From Janibacter limosus (lineage in GTDB: Bacteria > Actinomycetota > Actinomycetes > Actinomycetales > Dermatophilaceae), in NCBI RefSeq assembly GCF_004295485.1, contig NZ_CP036164.1, forward strand, positions 1,922,001 through 1,986,000: DNA of 64,000 bases, in the 5' to 3' direction. The number at the start of each line of letters is the position of its first letter. Position 1 is the stretch's first letter. Positions 19,374 to 29,196 of the stretch are shown here, in pieces. The translations under genes and the position numbers were made by a program. Below the pieces are notes generated by a model, which was not told the origin of the DNA, did no database searches, and was given only the letters and a program-made list of their open reading frames with translations.

Positions 19374-21230
19374 TCAGCTCGGGTACATCTCCTCGATGTC
19401 GCCCTTGAACTTGTCCGCGACGACCTTGCGGCGCATCTTCAGGCTCGGCGTCAGCTCGCCGTCCTCGACCGTCAGGTCACGGCCGAGGATGTGGAACTTC
19501 TTGATCTGCTCGTGCCGGTTGAGTCCGGCGTTGAGCTCGTCGACGTAGGACTGGACCATCTCGCGCGCCTGGAGCGAGGAGACGATCTCGGTGTAGCTGG
19601 CGTCGGGCAGGCCGTTGGCCTCGGCCCAGGGCTTGATGGCCTCCTCGTCGAGGGTGATCAGCGCCGTCACGAACTGGCGGCTCTCGCCGTGGACGAGGAA
19701 CTGACCGACATACGGGCACAGGCCCTTGAAGGTCGACTCGATGATCGAGGGGGCCACGTACTTGCCGTTGCTCGTCTTGAAGAGGTCCTTCTTGCGGTCG
19801 GTGATCTTCAGGAAGCCGTCGGCGTCGACCTCGCCGATGTCGCCCGAGTGGAACCAGCCGTCCTCGGTGAGCACCTCGGCCGTGGCCTCGGGGTTGTTGT
19901 GGTACCCCTCCATGACGTGCTCGCCGCGGATGAGGATCTCGCCGTCCTCGGCGATCTTGATCTCCGTCTGGGGGGTGGGCCACCCGACCGTGCCGACACG
20001 AAGGGCGTAGGGCCGGTTGACCGTGGCAGCCGCCGACGTCTCGGTCAGGCCGTAGCCCTCCAGGATCGGCAGGCCCGCGCCGTTGAACCAGTCGGCGATG
20101 TCCCGGTTGAGGGCCGCCGACCCGGAGATGAAGAAGCGCACCCGACCACCGAAGCGGTCCCGCACCTTGCCGAAGACCAGCTTGTCGGCGATCTTGTGCC
20201 TGACGCCGAGCAGGAGGCCCGGCGTGCGGTTGTCGGAGAGCGCCCGGGAGTAGTCGCGGGCGGCCTTGGAGGCGAAGTCGAAGATCTTGGCCTTGGCGCC
20301 CCCTTCCTCCTCCATGCCCAGCGAGATCTTGCCGTAGACCTTCTCGAAGATGCGCGGCGCCGCGGCCATGAAGGTCGGTCGGACCTCGCCGAGGTTGTCG
20401 ACGATCTTGTCGATGCGCCCGTCGACCGCGGTCTGCATGCCGACGTCGGTGCTGATGAGCAGCAGGACCTTGGCGAAGACGTGCGAGAGCGGGAGCCAGA
20501 GGTAGTGGACGTCCTCGGCCGAGAGCATGCCGGTCGCGCGGATCGCGGCACCCTGGTAGGTCCAGGTGTCGTGGCGCAGGCGCACGCCCTTGGGCCGGCC
20601 CGTCGTTCCCGAGGTGTAGATGATCGTCGCCAGCGACGAGGGACCCGTGCCGTCGATGCGGGCGTCGACGACCCCGGGGTCGGCGGCGAGGGCGGCGGCG
20701 CCGCGTGCCTCGACGTCCTCGAAGGAGATCACCCAGTCGTCGAGGTCGACGCCGTCGGTGTCGATCGCCACCACGTGGGTCACGCCGGGGATGGCGTCAC
20801 GCACCTCGCGCAGCTTGTCGACCTGGTCTGCGTCCTCGGCGATGACGAGCTTGGACCCGGAGTTGTCGGTGATGAAAGCGACGTCATCGCTGATCGACGT
20901 CGGGTAGATCGTCGTCGTCGCGGCGCCCGCGGCCATGATCGCGTAGTCCGCGAGCACCCACTCGATGCGGGTGCTCGAGGCGAGGGCCACCCGGTCCTCG
21001 GGCTGGACACCGAGCTCGACGAGGCCGGCGGCCAGGGCCCAGACACGCTCCCCGATCTGGGCCCAGGTCAGCTCGGCCCAGGCGACCCCGGAGGGGTAGG
21101 AGTAGGCGATGTTGTCGGGTGTGTCGGCGATGCGCTGGCGCAGCAGGTGACCGACGGACGGAGCTCGGTCCTCGAAGGCACTGGCGTCGAAGGTCTCATC
21201 GGAAGCGCGGGTGGGGCGGGGATCGGACAC
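19374..21230 (-). CDS. Long-chain acyl-CoA synthetase (AMP-dependent)
   Basis: This 618-residue enzyme of the FadD15/ACSL type activates fatty acids with ATP and CoA. Motifs of the adenylate-forming family are present: IIYTSGTTGRPKG (P-loop, near residue 205), GYGLTETSA, WFHSGDIGEVDADGFLKITDRKKD and the NGKYVAP segment. Start is GTG 21230 (VSDPRPTRA), preceded by AAGGAG; the frame to 21425 upstream lies across a region with no protein character. It is a single-gene unit bounded by rodA upstream and the palindromic repeat downstream. Confidence 0.92.
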   Translation of the reverse strand: MSDPRPTRASDETFDASAFEDRAPSVGHLLRQRIADTPDNIAYSYPSGVAWAELTWAQIGERVWALAAGLVELGVQPEDRVALASSTRIEWVLADYAIMAAGAATTTIYPTSISDDVAFITDNSGSKLVIAEDADQVDKLREVRDAIPGVTHVVAIDTDGVDLDDWVISFEDVEARGAAALAADPGVVDARIDGTGPSSLATIIYTSGTTGRPKGVRLRHDTWTYQGAAIRATGMLSAEDVHYLWLPLSHVFAKVLLLISTDVGMQTAVDGRIDKIVDNLGEVRPTFMAAAPRIFEKVYGKISLGMEEEGGAKAKIFDFASKAARDYSRALSDNRTPGLLLGVRHKIADKLVFGKVRDRFGGRVRFFISGSAALNRDIADWFNGAGLPILEGYGLTETSAAATVNRPYALRVGTVGWPTPQTEIKIAEDGEILIRGEHVMEGYHNNPEATAEVLTEDGWFHSGDIGEVDADGFLKITDRKKDLFKTSNGKYVAPSIIESTFKGLCPYVGQFLVHGESRQFVTALITLDEEAIKPWAEANGLPDASYTEIVSSLQAREMVQSYVDELNAGLNRHEQIKKFHILGRDLTVEDGELTPSLKMRRKVVADKFKGDIEEMYPS

Positions 21231-21339
21231 TGGGAGTCCACTCCTTCGTGGGCTGCGGGTGATGGGCGCATCATCCACCACGCAGGGCCCCCCTGTCACC
21301 GTCTGTCCACTAGGTGACCGATTGGTAACCAAGGGGGGG

Positions 21340-22464
21340 TCAGGCGCGCACGCGTCCCGGTGGCCTCGCCACGGCGATGACGATGCCGACGCCCGCCCAG
21401 CACGCAAACATCGACGAGCCCCCATAGGACAGGAAGGGCAGCGGGAGACCCGTGACGGGAAGCAGACCGAGATTCATCCCGATGTTCTCCACCGACTGGA
21501 CGGCGAACCACGCCGCGACCGCCCAGCAGACGAGCCGGACGAAGGGGTCCTCGGTGCGTGTCCCGGCCAGCGCGATGCGCCCGACGAGGAGCCCGAGCAG
21601 CAGCACGACGAAGGCTGCACCGACGAAGCCCAGCTCTTCCCCTGCTGCGGAGAAGACGAAGTCTGTCTCCTGGAAGGGGATGGCACCCGAGCTCGTCAGA
21701 TCGCCCGTGTGCAGGCCCTGACCACCCCAGCCACCGCCGGCGATCGCCCGGCGCACCTGCTGGGTCTGGTACCCGATGCCGAGCGGATCGGCGGCCGGGT
21801 CGAGGAAGGCGGTGAGCCGGTCACGCTGGTAGGGGCTGAGCAGCGGCGTCGTGAAGGCCGCGGTCACCGCCGCGACCCCCGCGAGCAGCACCCCGGCGAG
21901 CCACGGCCACGCGGCTCCCGAGACGACGAGTACACCGAGTGCCAGGGCGACGAGCACGAGCGCCGAGCCGAGGTCCGGCTGCGCCATGACGAGCAGGACC
22001 GGGACTCCCGTGACGGCGCCCGCCAGGAGGATCTCGCGGGCCCTCGGCCGTTGCCGGCGCTCGGCTGCCGGCGCCAGCAGCATCGGCAGGGCCACGCAGA
22101 GCCCGACCTTGGCCAGCTCGCTGGGCTGGACCGAGAAGCCTCCCGGCAGCTGGATCCAGGATCGGGAGCCATTGATCTCGGAACCGAGCGGCGTGAGCAC
22201 GAGCCCCAGCCCGAGGACCCCCGCGAGATAGACGAAGGGGGCGAGTGTCCGCAGCACCGACCGGTCCAGCCGGACGACGAGCAGGGCGAGGAGCAACCCG
22301 ATACCGAGGTTGAGCAGGTGCCGTACGAGGTAGGCCGAGCCGGAGTCGGCACTGGTGGCGGAGTGGACGAGCACCGCGCCCAGCCCCGAAGCGATCAGGG
22401 CCGCGGCGATGAGCACGAGGTCGGAGCGCGCCAGCTGCCGCGCGAACCCCCCTTCGGCCCGCAC
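21340..22464 (-). CDS. rodA: SEDS peptidoglycan glycosyltransferase RodA/FtsW family
   Basis: This 374-residue multi-pass membrane protein has about ten helices and the SEDS signatures: GSRSWIQLPGGFSVQPSELAK and, at the C-terminus, NIGMNLGLLPVTGLPLPFLSYGGSSM. SEDS proteins polymerise glycan strands with a class B penicillin-binding protein. The short length without long termini favours RodA over FtsW, but no mreBCD or PBP gene is nearby, so the partner must be elsewhere. It begins four bases before the ribF stop on the same strand and is probably cotranscribed with the infB-ribF group. Confidence 0.85.
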   Translation of the reverse strand: MRAEGGFARQLARSDLVLIAAALIASGLGAVLVHSATSADSGSAYLVRHLLNLGIGLLLALLVVRLDRSVLRTLAPFVYLAGVLGLGLVLTPLGSEINGSRSWIQLPGGFSVQPSELAKVGLCVALPMLLAPAAERRQRPRAREILLAGAVTGVPVLLVMAQPDLGSALVLVALALGVLVVSGAAWPWLAGVLLAGVAAVTAAFTTPLLSPYQRDRLTAFLDPAADPLGIGYQTQQVRRAIAGGGWGGQGLHTGDLTSSGAIPFQETDFVFSAAGEELGFVGAAFVVLLLGLLVGRIALAGTRTEDPFVRLVCWAVAAWFAVQSVENIGMNLGLLPVTGLPLPFLSYGGSSMFACWAGVGIVIAVARPPGRVRA

Positions 22465-22468
22465 GGCC

Positions 22469-23437
22469 TTAAGGTCGTGCGGTCGGCGGGAGGCCGAGGA
22501 AGGTCCGGGTCAGCTCGACGTCGCGGGCCATGGCGACGAGCAGCTCGTCGATGGAGTCGAACTTCAGGGTCGGGCGCACGTGCTCGACGAAGTCGACGGC
22601 CACCCGCTCCCCGTAGAGGTCGAGGTCGGTGCGGTCGAGCACGTAGGACTCGACGACCCGGACCTGCTGGTCGAAGGTCGGGTTGGTGCCGACGGAGATC
22701 GCGGCCGGCAGCCGCCGGTCGGCGCTGCCCTCGGGCAGGTCGAGCCGGACGAGCCACCCGGCGTAGACGCCGTCTGCGGGGATGAGGCCGAGGCTGTCGC
22801 TGCCCAGGTTGGCCGTGGGGTAGCCGAGCTCCCGTCCGCGGTGGAAGCCGTGGACGACCGTGCCGACGACCCGGTGGGGGCGGTCCAGGATCACGGCTGC
22901 CTCGCCGACCTCTCCGGCGGACAGGTGGGTGCGCACGGCCGAGGAGGACCACCGCTCGCCGTCGCCCTGGTCCTCGATCACGACGACCTCGAAGCCGTGC
23001 TCCGCGCCGAGCTCGCGCAGCAGGTCCACGTCACCGGTGTAGCCGGCGCCGAAGCCCTTGGTGTCGGCGCCGACGACGAGCACGCTCGCCTGCAGGCCCT
23101 CGACGAAGGTGTCGACGACGTAGTCGACCGCGCTGGTCTGCGCGAACTCCATGGTGAAGGGCAGCACGAGCAGCCCGGACACGCCGACCTGCTCGAGCAG
23201 GTCGTCACGCAGCGGTCCGGGCGAGATGATCTCGGGAGCCCGCTCGGGGTGCATGACCTCCACCGGGTGGGGGTCGAAGGTCACCGCGACGGCGGGCAGG
23301 TCGCGCTCACGCGCCTGCCGGACCAGCTCGTCGAGGATGGCACGGTGTCCGCGGTGCACACCGTCGAAGTTGCCGAAGGTCGCCACGCACGGCCGCAGCT
23401 GCGACGGGGTGGCACTCGGGGATGACCATTGCTGCAC
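22469..23437 (-). CDS. ribF: Bifunctional riboflavin kinase/FAD synthetase
   Basis: The 322-residue protein converts riboflavin to FMN and FAD. The N-terminal adenylyltransferase domain has ATFGNFDGVHRGHRAI near residue 20; the C-terminal flavokinase domain has GRELGYPTANL near residue 205. Start is GTG 23437, 11 bases downstream of truB, which keeps the common truB-ribF order. Confidence 0.95.
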   Translation of the reverse strand: MQQWSSPSATPSQLRPCVATFGNFDGVHRGHRAILDELVRQARERDLPAVAVTFDPHPVEVMHPERAPEIISPGPLRDDLLEQVGVSGLLVLPFTMEFAQTSAVDYVVDTFVEGLQASVLVVGADTKGFGAGYTGDVDLLRELGAEHGFEVVVIEDQGDGERWSSSAVRTHLSAGEVGEAAVILDRPHRVVGTVVHGFHRGRELGYPTANLGSDSLGLIPADGVYAGWLVRLDLPEGSADRRLPAAISVGTNPTFDQQVRVVESYVLDRTDLDLYGERVAVDFVEHVRPTLKFDSIDELLVAMARDVELTRTFLGLPPTARP

Positions 23438-23448
23438 GAGAGCACACT

Positions 23449-24369
23449 CTACGAACTGGCCGGCGCGAAGACGACGTGGGCCCGGGCAGTGGACCGGCTC
23501 TCGTCGAGCACCGCGACCAGGGATCCGTCCGGCGCGAGCGCCGCGACCGGCTCCTCGCGGCCCGGCTGGGCACTCTCGATGCGCTGCCCGAAGCCGAGTG
23601 CGCGCGCCTCGCCCTCGGTCAGGGCACGGGTGGTCAGGGCAGCCGCAGCCGCCTCCTCCAGCGGCGTCAGCGGCATGACCGCCTCGTCACCCGCGTCGTC
23701 CCGCAGTGCGGCGAGCTCCTCGAGCGTGTGGGCGTGATCGAGCGTGAGGCCTCCGACGCGGGTGCGCCGCAGCGCGGTGAGGTGGCCGTGGCTGCCCAGG
23801 TCGACGCCCAGGTCGCGGGCCAGCGCCCGCACGTAGGTACCGGAGGACACCTCGACGACCACGTCGAGGTCGAGCACGGCATGCCCGTCGGCGTCTGCGG
23901 GGCGCACGTCGAGGACCTCGAAGCGGGCGACGGTCACCGGGCGCGGTGGAAGGTCGACCTCCTCCCCCGCGCGGACGCGGGCATAGGAGCGCTCCCCCTT
24001 GATCTTGATCGCGCTCACCGAGCTCGGGACCTGCTGGATGTCGCCGGTCAGGCGCGCGACGGCCGCATCGATCGCCGTGCGGTCGATCCCGGCGACGTCA
24101 CCGACGGTGGTGACCTCACCCTCGGCGTCGTCGGTGACCGTGGCCTGACCCAGGCGGATCGTCGCCGTGTACTCCTTGTCGGCGCCGACGAGGAAGGTCA
24201 GCAGCTTGGTGCCGCGGCCGACCCCGAGGACGAGCACGCCGGTGGCCATCGGGTCGAGGGTGCCGGCGTGGCCGACCTTCTTGGTCCGGTAGAGCCGTCG
24301 GCCCCGGGCGACGACGTCGTGGCTCGACCAGCCGGCCGGCTTGTCGACGACGACGAGGCCGTCGCTCAC
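23449..24369 (-). CDS. truB: tRNA pseudouridine-55 synthase TruB
   Basis: TruB makes pseudouridine at position 55 in the T-loop of tRNAs. The 306-residue protein has the KPAGWSSHD motif near the N-terminus and the catalytic aspartate in GHAGTLDPMATG near residue 38. Its GTG start overlaps the rbfA stop (GTGA), which fixes the start and implies translational coupling. The DHH phosphoesterase gene often found between rbfA and truB is absent. Confidence 0.96.
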   Translation of the reverse strand: MSDGLVVVDKPAGWSSHDVVARGRRLYRTKKVGHAGTLDPMATGVLVLGVGRGTKLLTFLVGADKEYTATIRLGQATVTDDAEGEVTTVGDVAGIDRTAIDAAVARLTGDIQQVPSSVSAIKIKGERSYARVRAGEEVDLPPRPVTVARFEVLDVRPADADGHAVLDLDVVVEVSSGTYVRALARDLGVDLGSHGHLTALRRTRVGGLTLDHAHTLEELAALRDDAGDEAVMPLTPLEEAAAAALTTRALTEGEARALGFGQRIESAQPGREEPVAALAPDGSLVAVLDESRSTARAHVVFAPASS

Positions 24370-24821
24370 GCCTCGGACGAAGGGGGCGGCTGCTCCCCTT
24401 CGTCGTCCTTGGTGCGGTACGGGTCGGCGTCGCCGGCGGGCGTGGCCCCGGAGCGGGAGCGGGCCAGGTCCTCGTCGCGCTCGCGGGCCGACCGGAGCAG
24501 GTCGTCGATGTGCGAGGCGTTCTCCGGGACACCGTCCGGGAGGATCTCCAGGGTCGGGGTGAGCCGGATGCCGAGCTGCTTGCCCACGAAGGAGCGCAGC
24601 TTGCCCCGGTTGGCCTCGAGGACCTGGGCGCTGCGCTCACGCTGCGCCTCGTCACCGAAGACCGTGTAGAAGACGGATGCGTTCTGCAGGTCACCCGTGA
24701 CGCGCACATCGGTGATCGTCACGAACCCGAGGTCGGGGTCCTTGACGATCTGCTGCAGGTTGGCTGCGATGAGCTCCTGGATGCGATCGGCGATCTTGCG
24801 GGCGCGGGCCGGGTCGGCCAT
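24366..24821 (-). CDS. rbfA: Ribosome-binding factor RbfA
   Basis: RbfA is a 30S maturation factor. The 151-residue protein shows the family core (ARKIADRIQELIAANL, GFVTITDVRVTGDLQNA). The C-terminal 30 residues are acidic and poorly conserved; their coding DNA contains an inverted pair of the CGAAGGGG motif (24376-24385 and 24395-24404) immediately before truB, which could form a hairpin in the mRNA. In related genomes rbfA follows infB directly; here two DUF4190 genes intervene. Confidence 0.93.
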   Translation of the reverse strand: MADPARARKIADRIQELIAANLQQIVKDPDLGFVTITDVRVTGDLQNASVFYTVFGDEAQRERSAQVLEANRGKLRSFVGKQLGIRLTPTLEILPDGVPENASHIDDLLRSARERDEDLARSRSGATPAGDADPYRTKDDEGEQPPPSSEA

Positions 24822-24913
24822 GGCACACCTCCGTGAGGGGCTGGGGTGGGGACGTGGTCAACGGTAAGCGAAAGGTTCGTGCGCGCGCGCCACCACGGGC
24901 CGCGACGGTCCGA

Positions 24914-25402
24914 TCAGACGCCGGCGAAGAAGCTCGCGACGCCCCACACCGCGGTGACGACCGTGAGGAAGAGACCGATCCCGCCGAGGGCGATGCCGGC
25001 GATGAGGAAGGGCTTGGCCGCTGCGGCCGACGGGTCGCTCTTGATCTCGCTCAGGCCGAAGGCGCCGGTCCCCAGCGCGGCCAGCGCGGGGATCCACGCC
25101 AGGAACCAGCAGCAGCACCCGGCGGGGATCGCGAAGATGCCCATGCCGAGCGAGACATAGCCCAGGGTCATCGCAGTGCTGGTGCGCTGCGGCGGCGCCC
25201 CGAAGGGGGCCGGCGTCGACCCGTAGGGGGCCGGCGAGGTCCCGTACGGGTTCGGCTGCTGGCCGTACTGCGGGCCCGCGGGTCCTGGTGCGCCGGGGTA
25301 GGGCTGGCCGGGGGTCTGCCCGCTCGGGTAGGGGCTCGGCTGCGGCTCGTAGGGGTCGGGCGGAAGCGTCCCGTAGCCGGGCGGGGGTGGTGGCGTGCTC
25401 AT
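24914..25402 (-). CDS. Proline-rich DUF4190-type membrane protein
   Basis: This 162-residue protein has a disordered N-terminal half rich in Pro, Tyr and Gly (several PYG and PAP repeats) and a C-terminal half with two or three transmembrane helices (GYVSLGMGIFAIPAGCCCWFLAW, and GIALGGIGLFLTVVTAVWG) separated by a cytosolic loop GLSEIKSDP. This is the common actinobacterial DUF4190 layout; the function is unknown. Start is ATG 25402. It is paralogous to the next gene upstream (25483-25989) and lies between infB and rbfA. Confidence 0.8.
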   Translation of the reverse strand: MSTPPPPPGYGTLPPDPYEPQPSPYPSGQTPGQPYPGAPGPAGPQYGQQPNPYGTSPAPYGSTPAPFGAPPQRTSTAMTLGYVSLGMGIFAIPAGCCCWFLAWIPALAALGTGAFGLSEIKSDPSAAAAKPFLIAGIALGGIGLFLTVVTAVWGVASFFAGV

Positions 25403-25436
25403 GCGGCGTCCTGGCTCGAAGCTGGTGTGGGTAGTG

Positions 25437-25471
25437 CGACGCCCCCGGCGCGCATGGCACCGGGGGCGTCG
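25437..25471 (-). terminator. Perfect 12-bp hairpin between the DUF4190 genes
   Basis: Arms 25437-25448 and 25460-25471 are fully complementary around an 11-base loop. It begins 12 bases beyond the stop of the upstream DUF4190 gene, so the second copy probably has its own promoter or relies on read-through. Confidence 0.75.
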
Positions 25472-25482
25472 AGGGGGGCGAC

Positions 25483-25989
25483 CTAGCTCATGTTGGAGTA
25501 GGTGTCGAGGTTGATGACCCCGGACGCCAGGAGGATCCAGTACAGGATCGCGATGACCAGGCCGATCGCACCCGTGATGAGACCCACCATGAGGAAGGTC
25601 TTCAGGTCGGGACGAGGAGCGGTCTTGGTCTGGTTCTTCGCGATGAACCCCGTGATGAGCGCGGCGATCGGGAAGATCGGCAGCGCCCAGCAGAAGCACA
25701 GGACGAGACCGGCGATTCCGGTGCCCATCGAGACCAGGGACAGGATCTTGGTGGAGTCGCTGCCACCCTGCTGCTGCGGGAACCCACCGCCAGCCGGCGG
25801 AGGAGCCTGCGGCGGCATGCCGCCACCGGGGGCGGATCCGTAACCCGGGGCGGAGCCATAGCTCGGCGCGCCGGAGGTCGGGTTGGACGGCCCGTCCCCG
25901 GAACCCGACGAAGGGTAGGGGTTGTTGTTGCCGGTCGGGTCGTAGGGCTGGTTGCCCCCGCCGCCGGGCGGAGGTGGTGGCGTCGTCAT
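25483..25989 (-). CDS. Proline-rich DUF4190-type membrane protein, second copy
   Basis: The 168-residue protein repeats the layout of its neighbour: MTTPPPPPGGGG and further Pro/Gly/Asn-rich disorder for about 75 residues, then hydrophobic segments (GTGIAGLVLCFCWALPIFPIAALITGF and FLMVGLITGAIGLVIAILYWILL). The two membrane parts align, including a Cys-rich first helix, so the pair arose by duplication and then diverged in the disordered half. Start is ATG 25989 with AGGGGAGC upstream. Function unknown. Confidence 0.8.
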   Translation of the reverse strand: MTTPPPPPGGGGNQPYDPTGNNNPYPSSGSGDGPSNPTSGAPSYGSAPGYGSAPGGGMPPQAPPPAGGGFPQQQGGSDSTKILSLVSMGTGIAGLVLCFCWALPIFPIAALITGFIAKNQTKTAPRPDLKTFLMVGLITGAIGLVIAILYWILLASGVINLDTYSNMS

Positions 25990-26114
25990 GATCGCTCCCC
26001 TTGATGTCGATGATGCGGTCAGGCACACCCTAATGCGAGGGCACCTCCCTTCTCCGTATTGGGCGGAGGGGAGGACTCCCCGATCTCGCCGCACCTCACC
26101 GGGCCCATGACGAA

Positions 26115-26147
26115 GGGGGACGAGCAGCGTGTCGCTGCCCGTCCCCC
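26115..26147 (-). terminator. Hairpin terminator after infB
   Basis: Fifteen-base arms (26115-26129 and 26133-26147) pair with one mismatch around a TGT loop, 33 bases beyond the infB stop. The lower arm begins with a CGAAGGGGG motif (26111-26119). Confidence 0.7.
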
Positions 26148-26179
26148 GTCGCCGTGGTGCGGTGAAGATGTGCGCGTGA

Positions 26180-29062
26180 TCAGGCGCGCGGCTTCTCCCG
26201 CATCTCGTAGGTGGTGATGAGGTCACCGTCCTGGACGTCGTTGAAGCTGCCCAGGTTGATACCGCACTCGAAGCCCTCGCGGACCTCGGTGACGTCGTCC
26301 TTGAAGCGACGCAGACCGGTGAGCTCGAGGCCCTCGGTGATGACGACGCCGTTGCGGGTGATGCGTGCCTTGGAGCCACGCTTGATCTCACCGCTGCGGA
26401 CGATCGAGCCGGCGATGTTGCCGAACTTGCTCGAGCGGAAGATCTCGCGGATCTCCGCCGAGCCGAGCTCGACCTCCTCGAACTCCGGCTTGAGCATGCC
26501 CTTGAGCGCCTGCTCGATGTCGTCGATCGCCTGGTAGATCACGCCGTAGTAGCGGATCTCGACGCCCTCGCGCTCGGCCACGTCAGCGTTCTGGCCTTCG
26601 GCCCGAACGTTGAAGCCGAGGATGATCGCCTCGGAAGCCATGGCCAGGTTGATGTTGTTGAGCGTGATCGCGCCGACGCCGCGGTCGATGATCCGCAGGT
26701 CCACGTCGTCGCCGACGTCGATCTGCAGGAGGGCGTCTTCGAGAGCCTCGACGGAACCCGACACATCACCCTTGAGGATGAGGTTGAGGGTGTCGATCTT
26801 GCCCGCCGCGATGACCTGGTCGAGGTCCTCGAGGCTGATCCGCTTGCGCGCCTTGGCCAGGCTGGCCTGACGGTCCGCGGCCTCACGCTTCTCAGCGATC
26901 TGGCGCGCGGTCCGGTCGTCCGGAGCGACGACGAAGGTGTCGCCGGCACGCGGGACGGAGGACAGACCCAGGACCTGCACGGGGCGGGACGGGCCCGCCT
27001 CGTCGACGGTGTTGCCGTGCTCGTCGAGCATGGCGCGCACACGACCGAAGGCCGAACCGGTGACGATCGCGTCACCGACGTGGAGCGTGCCGGACTGGAC
27101 GAGGACGGTCGCGGTCGCACCGCGGCCCTTGTCGAGGTTGGCCTCGATCGCGACACCGCGGGCGTCACGAGTGGGGTTGGCCCGCATGTCCAGCTCGGCG
27201 TCGACCGTGAGCAGGACGGCGTCGAGCAGGGTGTCGATGTTGGTCCCCTGCTTGGCGGAGACGTCGACGAACATCGTGTCGCCGCCATACTCCTCGGCCA
27301 CGAGGTTGTACTCGGTGAGCTGACCGCGGATCTTGCCCGGGTCGGCGCCCTCGACATCGATCTTGTTGATCGCGACCACGATCGGCACGTCCGCAGCCTG
27401 GGCGTGGTTGAGCGCCTCGATGGTCTGCGGCATGACGCCGTCGTCGGCAGCGACCACGAGGACCGCGATGTCGGTGACCTTGGCACCACGGGCACGCATG
27501 GCCGTGAAGGCCTCGTGACCCGGGGTGTCGAGGAAGGTCAGCGCCCGCTCGACACCCTCGTGCTCGGTGTGGATCTGGTAGGCACCGATGTGCTGCGTGA
27601 TGCCACCGGTCTCCCCCGAGCCGACGTCGGCCTTGCGGATCGCGTCGAGGAGACGCGTCTTGCCGTGGTCGACGTGACCCATGACGGTGATGACCGGCGG
27701 ACGAGCCACCAGGTCCTCGTCGTCCTCGTGCTCGAGGCCGATGTCGAGGTTGACGTTGTAGGCGTCGAAGAGCGCGCGCTCCTCTTCCTCCGGGGAGACC
27801 ATCTCGATGACGTAGCCGAGCTCGGCTCCGAGCAGCTGGAAGGTGACCTCGTCGAGGGACTGCGTAGCCGGGGCCATCTCACCGAGGTTGAACAGCACGG
27901 TGACCAGCGATGCGGGGTTCGCATCGATCTTCTCGGCGAAGTCGTTCAGCGATGCGCCCTGACGGATGCGGATCACGGTCGAGCCGTTGCCGCGGGGGAC
28001 GATCACGCCACCGATCGACGGTGCCGACATCTGCTCGAACTCTGCCCGCTTCGCGCGCTTGCTCTTGCGCTGCTTGCGCTTGCCGCCACCGCGACCGAAG
28101 GCACCCTGGGTGCCTCCACGGCCACCGGGACCGCCGCGGTAGCCACCGGGGCCACCGCCACCGGGACGAGCACCGGCGCCAGCAGCACCGGGACGGCCAC
28201 GACCGGCACCGGGGCCACCACGGCCGCCGGGACGCTCACCCGGCCGCGGGACGGCCGAGCTGGCCGGCATCATGCCGGGCGACGGACGGGCACCACCGGG
28301 GCGCGGAGCACCGGCAGCGGGACGGGGACCACCAGCACCGGCCGGCGGACGCGGTCCACCGGCGCCTGCGGGGGCACCGCCGCGAGCAGCGGGACGCTGA
28401 CCCGGACGGGGCATGCCCTGGCTGGACGCGAAGGGGTTGTTGCCCGGACGGGAGCTGCCGCCCTCGCGACGGGTCCCCATGCCCTGGCTGGACGAGAAGG
28501 GGTTGTTGCCCGGACGCGGACCGCCCGGCTTGGCGGCCGGCGTCTTGGCGGCCGGGGGCTTGGGGCCGGGGGTGGCCGGCTTGGGGCCCGGGGTCGCGGA
28601 GGCGGCCGGCTTCTCCGGGGCGGCGGGCGCCTCGGGAGCAGCCGGAGCCTCGGCGGCGGGTGCCTGGGCAGCCGGCTCCGGGGTCGCGGGGGCCGCAGGC
28701 GCCTTGGGTGCCTGCGGACGGGGGGTGGGGGCCTTGGGGCCGGGCGTCGGCGCTGCCGACGGGGCCGCGGGGCCGGGGGTGGATGCGGACGGCTGCGGTG
28801 CAGCGGGTGCCGCAGGTGCCTCGGCAACCGGCGTCGCCGCCGGCTTGGGACCGGGCTTGCCAGCCGGAGCCGGCTTGGCCGCGGCCTTCTTCGCCTTGGG
28901 GTCGGCGGCGGGCGGGTTGTCCTTCACCCGACGCACGACAGGCGCCTCGATCGTCGAGCTCGCCGACTTCACGAACTCCCCCATGTCGCCCAGGTGGGCG
29001 AGGAGGGCCTTGCTGGAAACCCCGAGCTCCTTGGCGAGCTCATGGACACGGACCTTAGCCAC
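26180..29062 (-). CDS. infB: Translation initiation factor IF-2
   Basis: IF-2 is the GTPase that places initiator tRNA on the 30S subunit. The 960-residue form has an N-terminal IF2_N domain ([18 protein letters not shown]), a long Ala/Pro/Gly-rich linker to about residue 340, an RNA-binding-like basic patch ([14 protein letters not shown]), a G domain with [12 protein letters not shown] near residue 465, DTPGHEA and NKID, and the C-terminal domains. The linker contains near-repeats ([11 protein letters not shown] twice). Start is GTG 29062 with AAGGAG partly held in a hairpin. It follows ylxR as usual. Confidence 0.97.
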   Translation of the reverse strand: MAKVRVHELAKELGVSSKALLAHLGDMGEFVKSASSTIEAPVVRRVKDNPPAADPKAKKAAAKPAPAGKPGPKPAATPVAEAPAAPAAPQPSASTPGPAAPSAAPTPGPKAPTPRPQAPKAPAAPATPEPAAQAPAAEAPAAPEAPAAPEKPAASATPGPKPATPGPKPPAAKTPAAKPGGPRPGNNPFSSSQGMGTRREGGSSRPGNNPFASSQGMPRPGQRPAARGGAPAGAGGPRPPAGAGGPRPAAGAPRPGGARPSPGMMPASSAVPRPGERPGGRGGPGAGRGRPGAAGAGARPGGGGPGGYRGGPGGRGGTQGAFGRGGGKRKQRKSKRAKRAEFEQMSAPSIGGVIVPRGNGSTVIRIRQGASLNDFAEKIDANPASLVTVLFNLGEMAPATQSLDEVTFQLLGAELGYVIEMVSPEEEERALFDAYNVNLDIGLEHEDDEDLVARPPVITVMGHVDHGKTRLLDAIRKADVGSGETGGITQHIGAYQIHTEHEGVERALTFLDTPGHEAFTAMRARGAKVTDIAVLVVAADDGVMPQTIEALNHAQAADVPIVVAINKIDVEGADPGKIRGQLTEYNLVAEEYGGDTMFVDVSAKQGTNIDTLLDAVLLTVDAELDMRANPTRDARGVAIEANLDKGRGATATVLVQSGTLHVGDAIVTGSAFGRVRAMLDEHGNTVDEAGPSRPVQVLGLSSVPRAGDTFVVAPDDRTARQIAEKREAADRQASLAKARKRISLEDLDQVIAAGKIDTLNLILKGDVSGSVEALEDALLQIDVGDDVDLRIIDRGVGAITLNNINLAMASEAIILGFNVRAEGQNADVAEREGVEIRYYGVIYQAIDDIEQALKGMLKPEFEEVELGSAEIREIFRSSKFGNIAGSIVRSGEIKRGSKARITRNGVVITEGLELTGLRRFKDDVTEVREGFECGINLGSFNDVQDGDLITTYEMREKPRA

Positions 29063-29068
29063 GTTTCT

Positions 29069-29096
29069 CCTTCATCTGGTCCGTACCGGATGAAGG
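29069..29096 (-). promoter_or_regulatory. Hairpin overlapping the infB ribosome-binding site
   Basis: Eight-base arms CCTTCATC (29069-29076) and its complement (29089-29096), with an inner GGT/ACC stem, form a hairpin whose minus-strand 3' arm ends in AAGG, the first part of the AAGGAG ribosome-binding site of infB. Folding would hide that site, so it may tune infB translation or end ylxR transcription. Confidence 0.5.
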
Positions 29097-29196
29097 CGCG
29101 GACCGTCGTCAGTTGAGGTGAATGCTCATTGCTGAGTACTCATCGGGTGCTCATCAGCGTCAAACCCGCTCTCGGTTGCTTCTGCGAACTTGGTCG

